The position numbers were made by a program, and so were the translations under genes. The notes under the pieces were generated by a model. It had not been told where the DNA came from and searched no databases. It saw only the letters and a program-made list of their open reading frames with translations. A stretch of 64,000 nt of DNA from Nissolia schottii (taxonomy: Eukaryota > Streptophyta > Magnoliopsida > Fabales > Fabaceae): NCBI GenBank assembly GCA_003254905.1, contig QANU01099343.1:1-64000 (forward strand). The letters run 5' to 3'. Positions 1 through 12,127 of this stretch are shown here, in pieces (position 1 is the stretch's first letter; every line of letters starts with the position of its first letter).

Positions 1-865
1 AAAAATCACCCAATACCCAATTCACCCCCCCTCTTGTGTATTTGAAGCCACTTGGTAACAGATGATGATGATGAAACTTTTAACATGCATATTGAATTGG
101 TGGAAGACAAATTCTTTAATGTATAAGATCCTTTCTCTCATAGCTTATGATGTATTCCCATTTCTACCGTTCCATCTAAGTCTTGCTTTAGTACGGGTGG
201 ACGTGTACTTGATGTCTATCGCAGCTCTTTGCCCCCCAAAATGGCTGAAGCTCTTATTTGCACTCAAAATTGGTTATTCCCTCCTAAAGCCACACTTGAT
301 GATCAATATTTTGATCAATTTGATAGCACCGAGAAGATTGTCAATGGTTAGTTTATAACATCTTTATTCCTTTCTCTTAGTTAATTTATGTAAAATTTTC
401 ACATGATATTGACTAACTTCATATATTTTGCAGATGTTTCTACTAATGCATTTCAATCACAAGGGACGACTTCACAACAGAATGTCATGAACATAAAATT
501 CAGTATATAGAAATATATTGTAGTGCGCTTATTATTTTTTTATTGTTTACGTTCCACTAAAACTATGGAAGTTTGAATGTGAATGCTAAGATTATATATT
601 TTATGTCATTTTGTTGTAGTGTTTGAAATTAATGAGTATTTAGTTAAGAAATATAATGTTTAGTTTGCAATTTTTTCAACTTTATTTTTTAATAGACATT
701 ATTCTTTATTTTGAAGTTTGAGATAGTTTTAGCCCATTTTTGGCCCGGTCCAAACCCGGGTTTTAACTCGGCCTAAAGATGATCGGGTCTATCAGGTTTA
801 GGATCGGGTTCTCAAAATTGGTACGGTCTAAATATAGGGCCAGGTTCAGATAAAGACCAACCCTG
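1..865 (+). mobile_element. 3' end of a hAT-type DNA transposon
   Basis: After the transposase remnant, 491-720 is AT-rich and without genes. At 725-840 there are clustered GGCCCGG, CCCGGG and GATCGGG motifs, like the subterminal repeats of plant hAT elements. The sequence CCAACCCTG at 857-865 is the complement of the common hAT terminus CAGGGTTGG, so I place the element end there. The last two bases may instead be the first two of the neighbouring LTR. No 8-bp target duplication can be checked because the left end is missing. Confidence 0.6.
62..490 (+). pseudogene. hAT transposase C-terminal (dimerisation) domain remnant
   Basis: Two overlapping frames read as the C-terminal hAT dimerisation domain of a plant Ac/Tam3-type transposase. 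The first frame gives LSLIAYDV near 134-154. The second, from 154, gives IPISTVPS, CFSTGGRVLD, YRSSL and ALICTQNWL, ending in a stop codon near 352-358. The shift between frames needs a small deletion near 154, so the gene is broken. A GTTAGT...TTTTGCAG segment at about 351-433 looks like an intron before a short final exon. This domain normally mediates transposase dimerisation in the nucleus. The N-terminal part lies outside the window. Confidence 0.8.
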
Positions 866-2054
866 TAACCCCCCTGGCTACCCACTTCCATGGTAGCAAG
901 CAATGCTCACAGGGTTGTTAGCCGTTGTGTCGGGTTACCTTTATCCCTTACTTTTACCTTTGTAAATATCTCTTACGCGAAAATATGGACTAATTTGAAA
1001 ATCATTCGTGTGCTTTATCAATTATAAACTAGGAGCCATGCGTGATTAAGATGACATATAAAAACCGTCGCTAATAGTTGAAGTAGAACATGAAGAGTAG
1101 GTATATATACATAATTACAACCAAGGTCCATAACATAACTACACAGTCTTAGTACTAGATATTTACACAAAATGTATCAAAGTCATAGAACATAATACAA
1201 AACATTTAACGCCTTAGCGCGACCGTTGTCATTTTGCTCTGGCTCTGACCTGTTGCAGCCTTTTGTCACCTACCATGCATCCCTCTCGTCAATCCATTCG
1301 CTTTGCACACCTGGATCCATAACCGAGTGGGGGTGAGAACTCTTGGTCCTCAGCGGGGTTTCCTTCGCATTATCTAATGTTCATTTTCTCGGGCATCCTC
1401 CAGGCCGTTCAGGAGAGTTCTAAGTGATCATGCATACTAAAATCCTACTGATTATTATCTTGGCCTAGGATCCTGAGCAGCTTTATCTATGTTACTATGT
1501 GATTAAGGGAACTAGTCTTTCTTATCTAGGTTCTCGCGCTTTCTATTCCTAACCGTCGTAACATAACCACATATACATGTATGCAGACAAACATCTTGGT
1601 CGCGTCCCATGCGTTCCGGTCGCGCCTCATGCGTTCCCTTCGAACATGGTGACGAAGAACAATGCATGTGTTCCCTTCGAGCATACTATCGTTCGCGATG
1701 CCATTCATGCATGAACCTATCATCGTTCCTTTGGCCTGTGTCACACTCCCACGTACACCCCAAGCCTGTCGACCCGCATGGCGGTGTACGGCCTGCCTTT
1801 TCTGCCTGTTCCTCGAGGACACATGACTTCACCCCCTTACCGGGTGGCGAGGGGCCGCCTTCTTTTGGACTAAGCCAGAAGTGGACCATATCATCATTCA
1901 TTCATGCTTTACATCATCATTCGTTAATAATATTTCATTTATAATATTAACCATATGCACCTTTATCTTTTCACTCATACTCTTGTTCCTACATTTCATT
2001 ATGATCTTTCATTCCTTACCTTTTATTCATTAAACAATAACCTCTAGTGATCTA
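864..2054 (-). mobile_element. LTR fragment, 3' part, inverted
   Basis: Read on the minus strand, this matches the 3' part of the plus-strand LTRs downstream. It shares the blocks around AACCTAGATAAGAAAGACTAG, AATAATCAGTAGG, TTCTCACCCCCACT and GTCCATATTTTCGCGTAA, and it ends GGGGTTACA at 864. The other edge, near AACTAGAGGTTATT, meets the start of the next element at 2054/2055, so the LTR is truncated there. No coding potential is credible. Several open frames at 1526-1944 are chance. Confidence 0.75.
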
Positions 2055-4951
2055 TGTAACATCCCGAATTTTCTCCTTATAAAGATTTCGCTTAATTCCT
2101 AATTTTGCTTAATTAAAAGTACATTAAGGAAGATTATTTGGACTGAAAAAAATTATTTACAAGACTTATCTCCTTAAAGCGCCAGTCGAAATAATTGTTT
2201 CATGGTCTTGCGAGATGCCGCGAGGTCCGTGCCAATTTTTGGCCAAATCGAAAATCCCGTCAAGTCCCAAAGGTATCTGTAAAATATACTCTCACAGAGA
2301 AATATTCACTAATACTTTAACCTGACATACCACTATGATCAGGAAAATTAGTAGATCACGGCTATGTGCTCGGAATATTTTTAGGATATCCGTATACGAA
2401 CAAACACGATCAAACATGATCAAAAAATTTCAAAACCAAACTTTAGCCACTTTACCCACGTTGGTCAATGGTCTAAGGGAGGAAAAATCAAATGATTTTG
2501 AAGCATTTAAGGGAAACAAAGACCAAATGCATTCGGTGCATTAAGGCCACCTTATTCCTTTTAATTTTTCATTTTTTTCTTTCTTTTTTTAGGCCAAAAT
2601 TTTGGCTATAAAAATCCAAGCCCCTGACGCCAATTACTCTCATTTTTCCTTCCTGAAGCAATTCTTGCTTCTTTGCTGCTTCGTTCTTTTTCTTTGTTGC
2701 TCTGGCTGTGCACTGCTGTTATGCTGCCGGATACCGGAAAAGTAGCAGGATCATCATGGAAATGCTCAGGAAATTTTCCTCTTCACTTCTACTGTTTCCA
2801 AATTGGATTTGGAGGTGGGTAACCCTAAACCCACTATCTATGTGGATATTTATGTTGCTTTATGTGCTTATATCTGATATACTGATTTATTAGATTTTAT
2901 GCCAAAAACATGTTTATTATGATGCTTTGACGATTTGTAATAATTTTGAGGTTAGAAAAATATAACTATATTTGTGGGTAATCCTAGACCCACTGTCTAT
3001 GTAGCTTATTATGATGTTTTATGTGTGTTCATGTGACTAGATAAAATATGTGATATTTATTTTAGAGTGAGGCAGGAATTATTTTGTATATTTTTGGAAG
3101 TTAAAATGATGTTTATATATTCTTTGCATGTGTGCTGGAGGTATTGGAATTTGGAAAAGGATTTGGGAAAGAAAACGAGAAAAACGAATAAAAATGAAAC
3201 AACATGAATGAAAATGAAAAATATACAAAGGTTGCTTTAGGGATGAGGAAACGTGGGATGAATTTGATAAATGCAAGTTTACATGATATAAGGACAATAG
3301 TGTTACTGTATGTGATCTATAGCAAATCATTATAATATAGGCTTTTATGTGTGTTATATGTGAATGATAACAATAAACTTATTGTAACAATTGTGCCAAA
3401 CCGATGCAATGCAACGACAAAATTAATAGATTAATGTTATAATATGTTAAGCATTTAACTCAAATGATCTAAAATAATAAAGTAGTAAATGATATGGTAT
3501 AATAAACGCATATTTGTTTACATATAGGATGCATATGGATATATGTATACATGAGTATGTATCGTAGCAATAGTTATAATGACTAAGATATTTATGTAGT
3601 AAAAGTAATATACTGTGATAATTTGTATTATATATATGAAAGTAATTGTTGATTTATTGTACTTATAATAGCATGCATCATGAGGACAGGGTTGTCGCTT
3701 AAGTGTTAGGACAACCTTAGATAACTAGAAGTTAATCTTCTAATGCTATAAAAAGAGCATAATTGGACTTTAGGGAACCATGATATCTGAAGAAGGATTC
3801 CGGACAAAAGGGTCTGGTGTGCCTTAGCAGTCAGTATGTAGTTATATGATAGGAATCCCTCTTCTTGGCACGTCTACGGACAAGCCCCTCACCAGTCCCA
3901 CAAGGTGGATTGGTCAATGATAAGAAATGAAAAGAAAGAATGAATGAAAGAAAGAAATGATAAATGATGAGGGTGACGTCACACCTAAGCTATGATGATG
4001 ATGATGTAATGATGATGATGAGTCCACGCTTGGTTGCGTCGCAAGGGCCAGCCCCTCGCCATCCCACTAGGTGGATGGTTATCTCTATTGATGTGCGATA
4101 ATGACTCTAGTTGCATTGTTGGATCGCAACCACCCAGGTTAGAGCGCTGCCTGGTCGTCATCAATAGGGAGTTAGAAGCAGGTTGTAACCGGAAGGCCAC
4201 GGTTACAAGAGTGGAAGGACTCGAGAGGACAAAGATGATAAAGAATGAGAAGAAGGACGCTAACCCGGGTGAGCCGGTATGCGTAAGAGACCCCAAGTTT
4301 CCCTCATGCATAAAATGTATAATGAATGAGTATGTGATGAATGATTATGTGATGTATAAGTATATATGTCTATGTAAGTATATGATAATGCATGTAGTAT
4401 ATAAGTACCGTCAAGAGAACGCTCGAGACGGCCTATGTATATATGCGAAAGAAGTTAACAAGCACGAGAACTTAGATAAGAAAGACTAGATCCCCCATCA
4501 CCTAGTAAAGTAGATAAAGCCATTCAGGACCTAGACAAAGATAATAATCAGTAGGGACTTAGTATGCATGAACACCTAGAGATCTCCTGAGTGGCCTGGA
4601 AGATAACGGAGTAATGAAACGATAGGTAATGCTAGGGACTCCCACTGAGGACGAAGAGTTCTCACCCCCACTCCTTATGGGTCTAGGTATGCAAAGTGAA
4701 TGGATTGACGAGCGAGATGCGTGATAGGCGACGGACGGCTGCGACAGGACAGTTCTAGGACCGGAGCACAGTGACGATGTTCGCGTTAGAACGATAGATA
4801 TTTTATGTAATGATCTATGACTTTTGATAACTTTTTGTGTAACTACTTATTAGTATGTGATGTGTAATTACGTTTTGGACCTTACTTGTTATATGTATAC
4901 TTATACTCTTCCTGGCATATTATCACCTTAACTGCCATATACGTCAGCGTT

Positions 4952-4982
<31 letters not shown>

Positions 4983-5176
4983 GCTTCCTTGATCACGCAC
5001 GGCTCCTAATTTAAAACTGATACAGTACGAGAACGATTTTCAAAATGATCCATATTTTCGCGTAATCAATATTTGCAAAGTGAAAAGTAGGGGCTAATAG
5101 TAACCCAACCAATGAAGATAACAACCCTATAATCAGTGTTACGACGATCGCGTAGACTAAAAGTAGGGGTGTTACA
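2055..5176 (+). repeat. 5' LTR of the LARD-like element
   Basis: Near-identical to 7834-11430 along most of its length, starting TGTAACATCC and ending TGTTACA. It lacks about 496 bp present in the right LTR. The missing part lies between two TAGATTTT direct repeats (8671 and 9167 in the right LTR), which are fused into one copy at 2891. The right LTR's extra segment resembles other LTRs in this window (AACTGTGCTG near 20500), so deletion here is likelier than insertion there. A (GT)n(AT)n tract is at 4952-4982. The open frame at 4034-4489 starts at TTG and is LTR sequence, not a gene. Confidence 0.9.
2607..2614 (+). promoter_or_regulatory. LTR TATA box
   Basis: TATAAAAA in the context GGCTATAAAAATCC. 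It is repeated at 8387-8394 in the right LTR. It lies about 200 bp upstream of the conserved GTGGGTAAC block and probably marks the U3/R start of transcription. Confidence 0.6.
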
Positions 5177-5178
5177 AT

Positions 5179-5190
5179 TGGTATCAGAGC
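5179..5190 (+). other. Primer-binding site (tRNA-iMet)
   Basis: TGGTATCAGAGC begins 2 bp after the 5' LTR end. It is the standard plant PBS complementary to the 3' end of initiator methionine tRNA. Confidence 0.9.
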
Positions 5191-7199
5191 AGTTTGGTCC
5201 AAGTGAGCCTACGGACTGAGCTTATCTGCACTTCCGAGCGTATTCCCTGGTCAGCTTGCACGGTGTTTAAGTATAACACCTTGGTGTATAAGGTCCAAGT
5301 GCATAGGTCAGGGTTCACTGGTACCGGAACACTGATTTGTCCTTGTTTCTTGCGCATATTCAGAATTAGTTCGCCATGCACTAAGTCTTGTCTAGATAAG
5401 GAATAGTGGGGCACAATGCACTCTACCACTTTGCTATCATTCAACGGTTGCATTTTCCAGGAACATAGAGCCTAGCTAACTCTGTGTCTTGTTGAGTGTA
5501 TTCAGGGTTTGATAGCTAGTATAGGGTGGACTCTGTAAATCTTATTCCCGAGAAACTTGGCCTTCTACTAAGTGCCTCCCTGCTATTTGACTGTTACTTA
5601 CTGAAGGAAAACGAATTGTCAGGAAAGTGAATCCCTAACCAAGGGAAACCTTTGTTCTTTTTCTCAATTAAAGTACTCCCTTACACTATACATCTTCCCT
5701 CCCCGTAAAAGATTCTTTGGAAAATTCTTTGTTCCTATCCTTGATAAGACACTCCCTTATGTCCTATATTTTCACCTCTGTAAGAGATCCTATGGTAAAG
5801 GCCTGAGCCTCTGTATCTTCTTAATTTCATTTCCTTGCAAGTCTTTGACTCTCCTTGTTGAAGGTTTACAGGTCAGGTTTGAATGTTCTATTCTTTTGAA
5901 GGGATAGACGCGGAGACAAGTTCTCTTCCTCATTCCATTGCATGTCTTAAGAGTCATGCCATCTCGTTTCCAATAAAATCTAGCTGACTTCGTCCACCTA
6001 TTCCGATGAAGTATGATCATGATTTCGTCTACCCTGACGTTGTTAGGTAATCTAACAATTGTCTTATCGACCCCAAGTCATGGCCCGAACTGTACCCCTT
6101 TATCTCCGATAAGGAAATCATGTTTAACAAATTTTATAAATCACCTCTAAAAAGCATAAAATTCAAGAAGATATTCCTTAAGAATAAGTTGAAGTTCCCG
6201 AATAAATAGGAGATTTTTGGAAGTGCCCGATGACTTTAGGTATCCTAATAAGATGGGTTAGGAGAACAACGTAGTGAAGAGGAGTGTACCGTTTAAATAT
6301 AGAATAGTAGTTAGAGAGAAAATGAAATAGAGACCCTAACTAGTTTAAGGGAGATCACAAGAAACAGCGGATTCAACATAGTAAAGGCAAGCGACAACCC
6401 CTAGGAAACTTAAAAGTCAAATAGATTATCTAGACTAAATCCCGTTAATCAAAAGAAGTAGGGAGTGACGTAGAAGCCAGACAAAGCTTGGAAACAAATT
6501 ATAAGTACGGAGATAGGTAGAACCCTAATAGAGAAGAGACTGATAGAAATCTTATAGCTTTAGTATACCCTTATCTTCGCCATAAGTTTAAATTCCCCCA
6601 ACCAAATAAGTAGTTTCCCTTGGGACACATCCTTTGAACCAGGATCCCCAACCAAAATCCTTACCCTAGGAATCCCATAGGGTGGAGATGATGGAAGTGC
6701 GGTTGGTAAGAGCAGTCAGGAGAAAAAGCTAATGAAGTAGAATATATCTTTGGATCCAAATCGTTGGTTTGAAAAAAGAGTTAAGAGGAATGGAGTTGAA
6801 AGCCCTAAGGGAATTTAGCAAGGGTGATAGGGAATAACCATACCATAGTAAGGAGAAACCATTGGAACTTATGGGTCAAATAGACAATTTGCCCCATTTT
6901 GATTAATTAGGAGGATCGGGAAGAAGACGGCAGTTAGCGGAACCTCGGAGACCGTGGGAGGAAATCAAATCTAAAGTATGTGGGAAAAATAATAAATAAT
7001 AATAAGTAAGTGGATACTTTGATAGACCTTGTGTCTGGATTAATCCAGTGCATAAGAAAACTAGAAATAATTTAAGATGACTGTTAGGGAATCATAAGAT
7101 GACCCTTAGGGTTGACAACCCATTAGAAAAGCCTACTAGAAAGCTACGAAGGGCTTAGGAAACCAAGACAAATGGGCAATTGGATCTTAGAGTTAGAGA
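5191..7199 (+). other. Non-coding leader of the LARD-like element
   Basis: About 2 kb with stop codons in all frames and no protein family that I recognise. The plus strand becomes notably purine-rich from about 6200 to 7150. It probably represents the untranslated leader, or decayed sequence between PBS and gag. No transcript or structured RNA can be asserted. Confidence 0.5.
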
Positions 7200-7800
7200 A
7201 AGTTTTCAAGAGAATTCTGCGAATTGATGTCCAAAGGTTTGTATCGCCACGTGAAAGGCGTGGCCGAAGCGTGGTGGAACGCCGTCAGACCCCTTAGGAG
7301 TAAGTGGAGGTCCCACTTACCGGGAGTTAATTCAAGACAGTAATTGCCAGCATATATTTCTCGAGGAACCTCAGGACTCAGAAGGAAGCCAAGTTATGTG
7401 AGTGACACCAAGGAGACATGGCGGACGGGGAAAACACAACCAAGTTGGAAGGGCTGAGCAGACACGTTGGGACGTACGTGGAGAGCTTGGGAACTCATGG
7501 AGACAAAAAGGGAAGAGGAAGATGGTTGTGCAAGGAGGGCCACAACAAGACCAATGGTGAAAGAGACTTTTCCGAGTTCAAGACCAATGACAGCAACAAC
7601 AAGAACCAATGCAGGAAACATGACTGCTTCTCAAAAACTTGCATCGTAACCTTACCCACAGCACAGCAACCACGACTAATATTGGTCACGACAACGGAAA
7701 GGTCACCAGAGATGGAAAATCTCGGTCAGGGTAAGTAGATGGTAATGGATAAAGACTTTAGTTGGGAACGAAGCTACCTGAAAATTCTGCAACGCTGGAA
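7200..7800 (+). pseudogene. Degenerate gypsy gag remnant fused to the pol 3' tail
   Basis: Short stretches resemble plant chromovirus Gag: GVAEAWWNAVRPLR near 7250-7290, then YFSRNLRTQKEAK near 7350-7390. After these comes a lysine- and asparagine-rich stretch with scattered C and H residues (7500-7650) that may be a ruined zinc knuckle. Frames change and stops occur between blocks. Just before the polypurine tract, WNFEAKF at 7795-7815 parallels the INFEGKIFLRGE tail of the gypsy integrase at 56910-56945. Protease, RT, RNase H and integrase are therefore missing, as if removed by one large internal deletion. The intact 106-aa frame at 7418-7738 is unlikely to be functional. Confidence 0.6.
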
Positions 7801-7820
7801 TTTCGAGGCGAAATTCTTTT

Positions 7821-7833
7821 AAGGGGGGTGAAA
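7821..7833 (+). other. Polypurine tract
   Basis: AAGGGGGGTGAAA lies directly before the 3' LTR. It is the expected plus-strand priming site and matches the tract at 56936-56948 of the other gypsy element. Confidence 0.85.
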
Positions 7834-10800
7834 TGTAACATCCTGAATTTTCTCCTTATAAAGATTTCGCTTAATTCCTAATTTTGCTTAATTAAAAGTA
7901 CATTAAGGAAGATTATTTGGACTGAAAAAAATTATTTACAAGACTTATCTCCTTAAAACGCCAGTCGAAATAATTGTTTCATGGTCTTGCGAGATGTCAC
8001 AAGGTCCGTGCCAATTTTTGGCCAAATCGAAAATCTCGTTAGGTCCCAAAGGTATCTGTAAATATACTCTCACAGAGAAATATTCACTAATACTTTAACC
8101 TGACATACCACTTTGATCAGGAAAATTAGTAGATCACGGCTATGTGCTCGGAATATTTTTAGGATATCCGTATACGAATAAACACGATCAAACATGATCA
8201 AAAAATTTCAAAACCAAACTTTAGCCACTTTACCCACGTTGGTCAATGGTCTAAGGGAGGAAAAATCAAATGCTTCTGAAGCATTTAAGGGAAACAAAGA
8301 CCAAATGCATTCGGTGCATTAAGGCCACCTTATTCCTTTTAATTTTTGTTTTTTTTTTCTTTCTTTTTTTAGGCCAAAATTTTGGCTATAAAAATCCAAG
8401 CCCCTGACGCCAATTACTCTCATTTTTCCTTCCTGAAGCAATTCTTGCTTCTTTGCTGCTTCGTTCTTTTTCTTTGTTGCTCCGGCTGTGCACTGCTGTT
8501 ATGCTGCCGGATACCGGAAAAGTAGCAGGATCATCATGGAAGTGCTCAGGAAATTTTCCTCTTCACTTCTACTGTTTCCAAATTGGGTTTGGAGGTGGGT
8601 AACCCTATGCCCACTGTCTATGTGAATATTTATGTTATTTTATGTGCTTATAATTGAGAAACTAATTTAGTAGATTTTCTGTGAAAAATATAGAGGTTAA
8701 GTTGTGAAAATAATTTTGAGTAGTTTTAATATTAGAAAAATATAACTGTGCTGATTGGAGCTGTCATTTATTACTACTTGCACATCGGTATCATTTTATA
8801 AGCAATGATATTATTGCATAAATTATGATATCCAACTACGTGACCTTGTTATTGAAACTATTGTATCAATTTATCAAAGTGTATTAATTATGGCAGATGA
8901 ACGTATTCAAACATATACATTTATATAGATTTAATTAATGGTATTATATTGAAACAACATGCTAGCTGACATGCTATTTACAACTTTCTAACGTTATATT
9001 AAATGACATAATATTACAGGTATAATTATGTAAATTTTGTTATAATACTATGTTAACATACATGTTATAGCGTTGTAATAAATCTACGTAGTGGGTAATC
9101 CTGACTTATTCATCTCCTTGATGAGTTTTCTGTGTTATATGTATGATATGTGAAAAACCAACTTAGTAGATTTTATGCCAAAAACATGTTTATTATGATG
9201 CTTTGACGATTTGTAATAATTTTGAGGTTAGAAAAATATAACTATATTTGTGGGTAATCCTAGACCCACTGTCTATGTAGCTTATTATGATGTTTTATGT
9301 GTGTTCACGTGACTAGATAAAATATGTGATATTTATTTTAGAGTGAGGCAGGAATTATTTTGTATATTTTTGGAAGTTAAAATGATGTTTGTATATGCTT
9401 TGCATGTGTGCTGGAGGTATTGGAATTTGGAAAAGGATTTGGGAAAGAAAACGAGAAAAACGAATAAAAATGAAACAACATGAATGAAAATGAAAAATAT
9501 ACAAAGGTTGCTTTAGGGATGAGGAAACGTGGGATGAATTTGATAAATGCAAGTTTACATGATATAAGGACAATAGTGTTACTGTATGTGATCTATAGCA
9601 AATCATTATAATATAGGCTTTTATGTGTGTTATATGTGAATGATAACAATAAACTTATTGTAACAATTGTGCCAAACTGATGCAATGCAACGACAAAATT
9701 AATAGATTAATGTTATAATATGTTAAGCATTTAACTCAAATGATCTAAAATAATAAAGTAGTAAATGATATGGTATAATAAACGCATATTTGTTTACATA
9801 TAGGATGCATATGGATATATGTATACATGAGTATGTATCGTAGCAATAGTTATAATGACTAAGATATTTATGTAGTAAAAGTAATATACTGTGATAATTT
9901 GTATTATATATATGAAAGTAATTGTTGATTTATTGTACTTATAATAGCATGCATCATGAGGACAGGGTTGTCGCTTAAGTGTTAGGACAACCTTAGATAA
10001 CTAGAAGTTAATCACCTAATGCTATAAAAAGAGCATAATTGGACTTTAGGGAACCATGATATCTGAAGAAGGATTCGGGACAAAAGGGTCTGGTGTGCCT
10101 TAGCAGTCAGTATGTAGTTATATAATAGGAATCCCTCTCTTGGCACGTCTATGGACAAGCCCCTCACCAGTCCCACAAGGTGGATTGGTCAATGATAAGA
10201 AATGAAAAGAAAGAAAGAAAGAAAGAAATGATAAATGATGAGGGTGACGTCACACCTAAGCTATGATAATGATGTAATGATGATGATAAGTGAGTCCACG
10301 CTTGGTTGCGTCGCAAGGGCCAACCCCTCGCCATCCCACAAGGTGGATGGTTATTATTGATGTACGATAATGACCCTAGTTGCATTGGTGGATCGCAACC
10401 ACCCAGGTTAGAGCGCTACCTGGTCGTCATCAATAGGGAGTTAGAAGCCGGTTGTAACCGGAAGGCCACGGTTACAAGAGTGGAAGGACTCGAGATGACA
10501 AAAATGATAAAGAATGAAAAGAAGGACGCTAACCCGGGTGAGCCGGTATGCGTAAGAGACCCCAAGTTTCCCTCATGCATAAGATGTATAATGAATGAGT
10601 ATGTGATGAATGATTATGTGATGTATAAGTATATATGTCTATGTAAGTATATGATAATGCATGTAGTATATAAGTACCGTCAAGAGAACGCTCGAGACGG
10701 CCTATGTATATATGTGAAAGAAGTTAACAAGCACGAGAACTTAGATAAGAAAGACTAGATCCCCCATCACCTAGTAAAGTAGATAAAGCCATTCAGGACC

Positions 10801-11430
10801 TAGATAAAGATAATAATCAGTAGGGACTTAGTATGCATGAACACCTAGAGATCTCCTGAGTGGCCTGGAAGATAACGGAGTAATGAAATGATAAGTAATG
10901 CTAGGGACTCCCACTGAGGACGAAGAGTTCTCACCCCCACTCCTTATGGGTCCAGGTATGCAAAGTGAATGGATTGACGAGCTAGATGCGTGCTAGGCGA
11001 CGAACAGCTGCGACAGGATAGTTCCAGGACCGGAGCACAGTGACGATGTTCGCGTTAGAACGATAGATATTTTATGTAATGATCTATGACTTTTGATAAC
11101 TTTTTGTGTAACTACTTATTAGTATGTGATGTGTAATTACGTTTTGGACCTTCGTTGTACTTATATGTATACTTATACTCTTCCCGGCATATTATCACCT
11201 TAACTGCCATATACATCAGCGTTTGTATATATATATGCTTCCTTGATCACGCACAGCTCCTAATTTAAAACTGATACAGTACGAGAACGATTTTCAAAAC
11301 TGTCCATATTTTCGCATAATCAATATTTGCAAAGTGAAAAGTAGGGGCTAATAGTAACCCAACCAATGAAGATAACAACCCTATAATCAGTGTTACGATG
11401 ATCGCGTAGACTGAAAGTAGGGGTGTTACA
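7834..11430 (+). repeat. 3' LTR of the LARD-like element
   Basis: The fuller LTR copy, TGTAACATCC to GTGTTACA. It contains the TATA box at 8387-8394, the conserved GTGGGTAAC/CCCAC block twice (8595-8614 and 9250-9269), a GAAA-rich run near 10201-10228, and a block containing CGCTAACCCGGGTGAGCC that recurs in most LTRs of the window. The 150-aa frame at 10306-10758 is the counterpart of the one in the 5' LTR and is not a gene. Confidence 0.9.
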
Positions 11431-12056
11431 ATAACCAGTAGGATATTAGTATGCATGTTCACTTAGAAACACCTGAGCGGCCGGTTGATAAGTGAGTTAA
11501 AAAGGATCCCCCGACGCCAAGGTAAACCACTGAGAACGAATGTTCTCACCCCCACTCACTTATGCTTCCACGGGCAGACGTGAGCTATGATAAGCAACGA
11601 GAGGATCAGAAAAGAACGGAGGACAAGCCACCGATGACGGACAGACAGATCTTCTAGGCTATGAAGACACGCTGGGCTAGTGACACGCTAGCCGAACCTT
11701 TGTGATGTATATGGATGACTATAACATGTATATGTAACTTTATTATAATATTATAGGATTGGTTGTACTTATCTATGAAGGACCAGGTACTTGCTTATGT
11801 AAATATTTATGCTATGAATGACTATTGGTTGTAAGCCTCAAGCTCTATCGTTCGTCTTATATATATATGGTTCACACATGGCTCATATTTCTTAAATAAG
11901 CACTCAGCAGAAAAGTTTTAAATTGGTCCATATTTTCCTTAATCTAGTATTTTCAAAAAAAAAATAATTAGGGACTATGAGTATTCCCACCAAGTGAATA
12001 ACAACCTATTGAGCATTGCGTACTACTCGAGGGTATGCAGTTAGCTAGGGTGTTAC
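11431..12056 (+). mobile_element. LTR fragment, 3' end, plus strand
   Basis: Begins at ATAACCAGTAGGATATTAG, which matches the LTR interior at 30080 and 35765, and runs to a proper end, GCTAGGGTGTTACA. It is closest to the end of the solo LTR at 31832-36391. Its 5' part is absent. It abuts the LARD-like element on one side and an inverted LTR piece on the other. Confidence 0.75.
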
Positions 12057-12094
12057 ATGCTTTACTCAGCTGAATATATGCTGAGTTCTCTGAC

Positions 12095-12127
<33 letters not shown>

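Larger units (their letters stand above)
2055..11430 (+). mobile_element. Non-autonomous LTR retrotransposon with very long LTRs (LARD-like, gypsy-derived)
   Basis: Two direct LTRs, 2055-5176 (3122 bp) and 7834-11430 (3597 bp), enclose a 2657-bp interior. The element starts TGTAACATCC and ends GTGTTACA. A primer-binding site complementary to initiator-Met tRNA follows the left LTR, and a polypurine tract precedes the right one. The interior has only a degraded gag piece and the last codons of a chromovirus pol, so it must have depended on another element's enzymes. The 5-bp flanks (atcta on the left, ataac on the right) do not match, so one edge has been rearranged or the element is a recombinant. 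Confidence 0.85.

Noticed and set aside
4034-4489. A 151-codon frame with a close counterpart at 10306-10758
   Set aside because: Both are the same position of the two LTRs of one element, start at TTG, and show no protein-like conservation; similarity is due to LTR duplication.
5011-5202. Hydrophobic 63-codon minus-strand frame, repeated at 11265-11462
   Set aside because: Antisense to the LTR end; conserved only because the LTR ends are copies.
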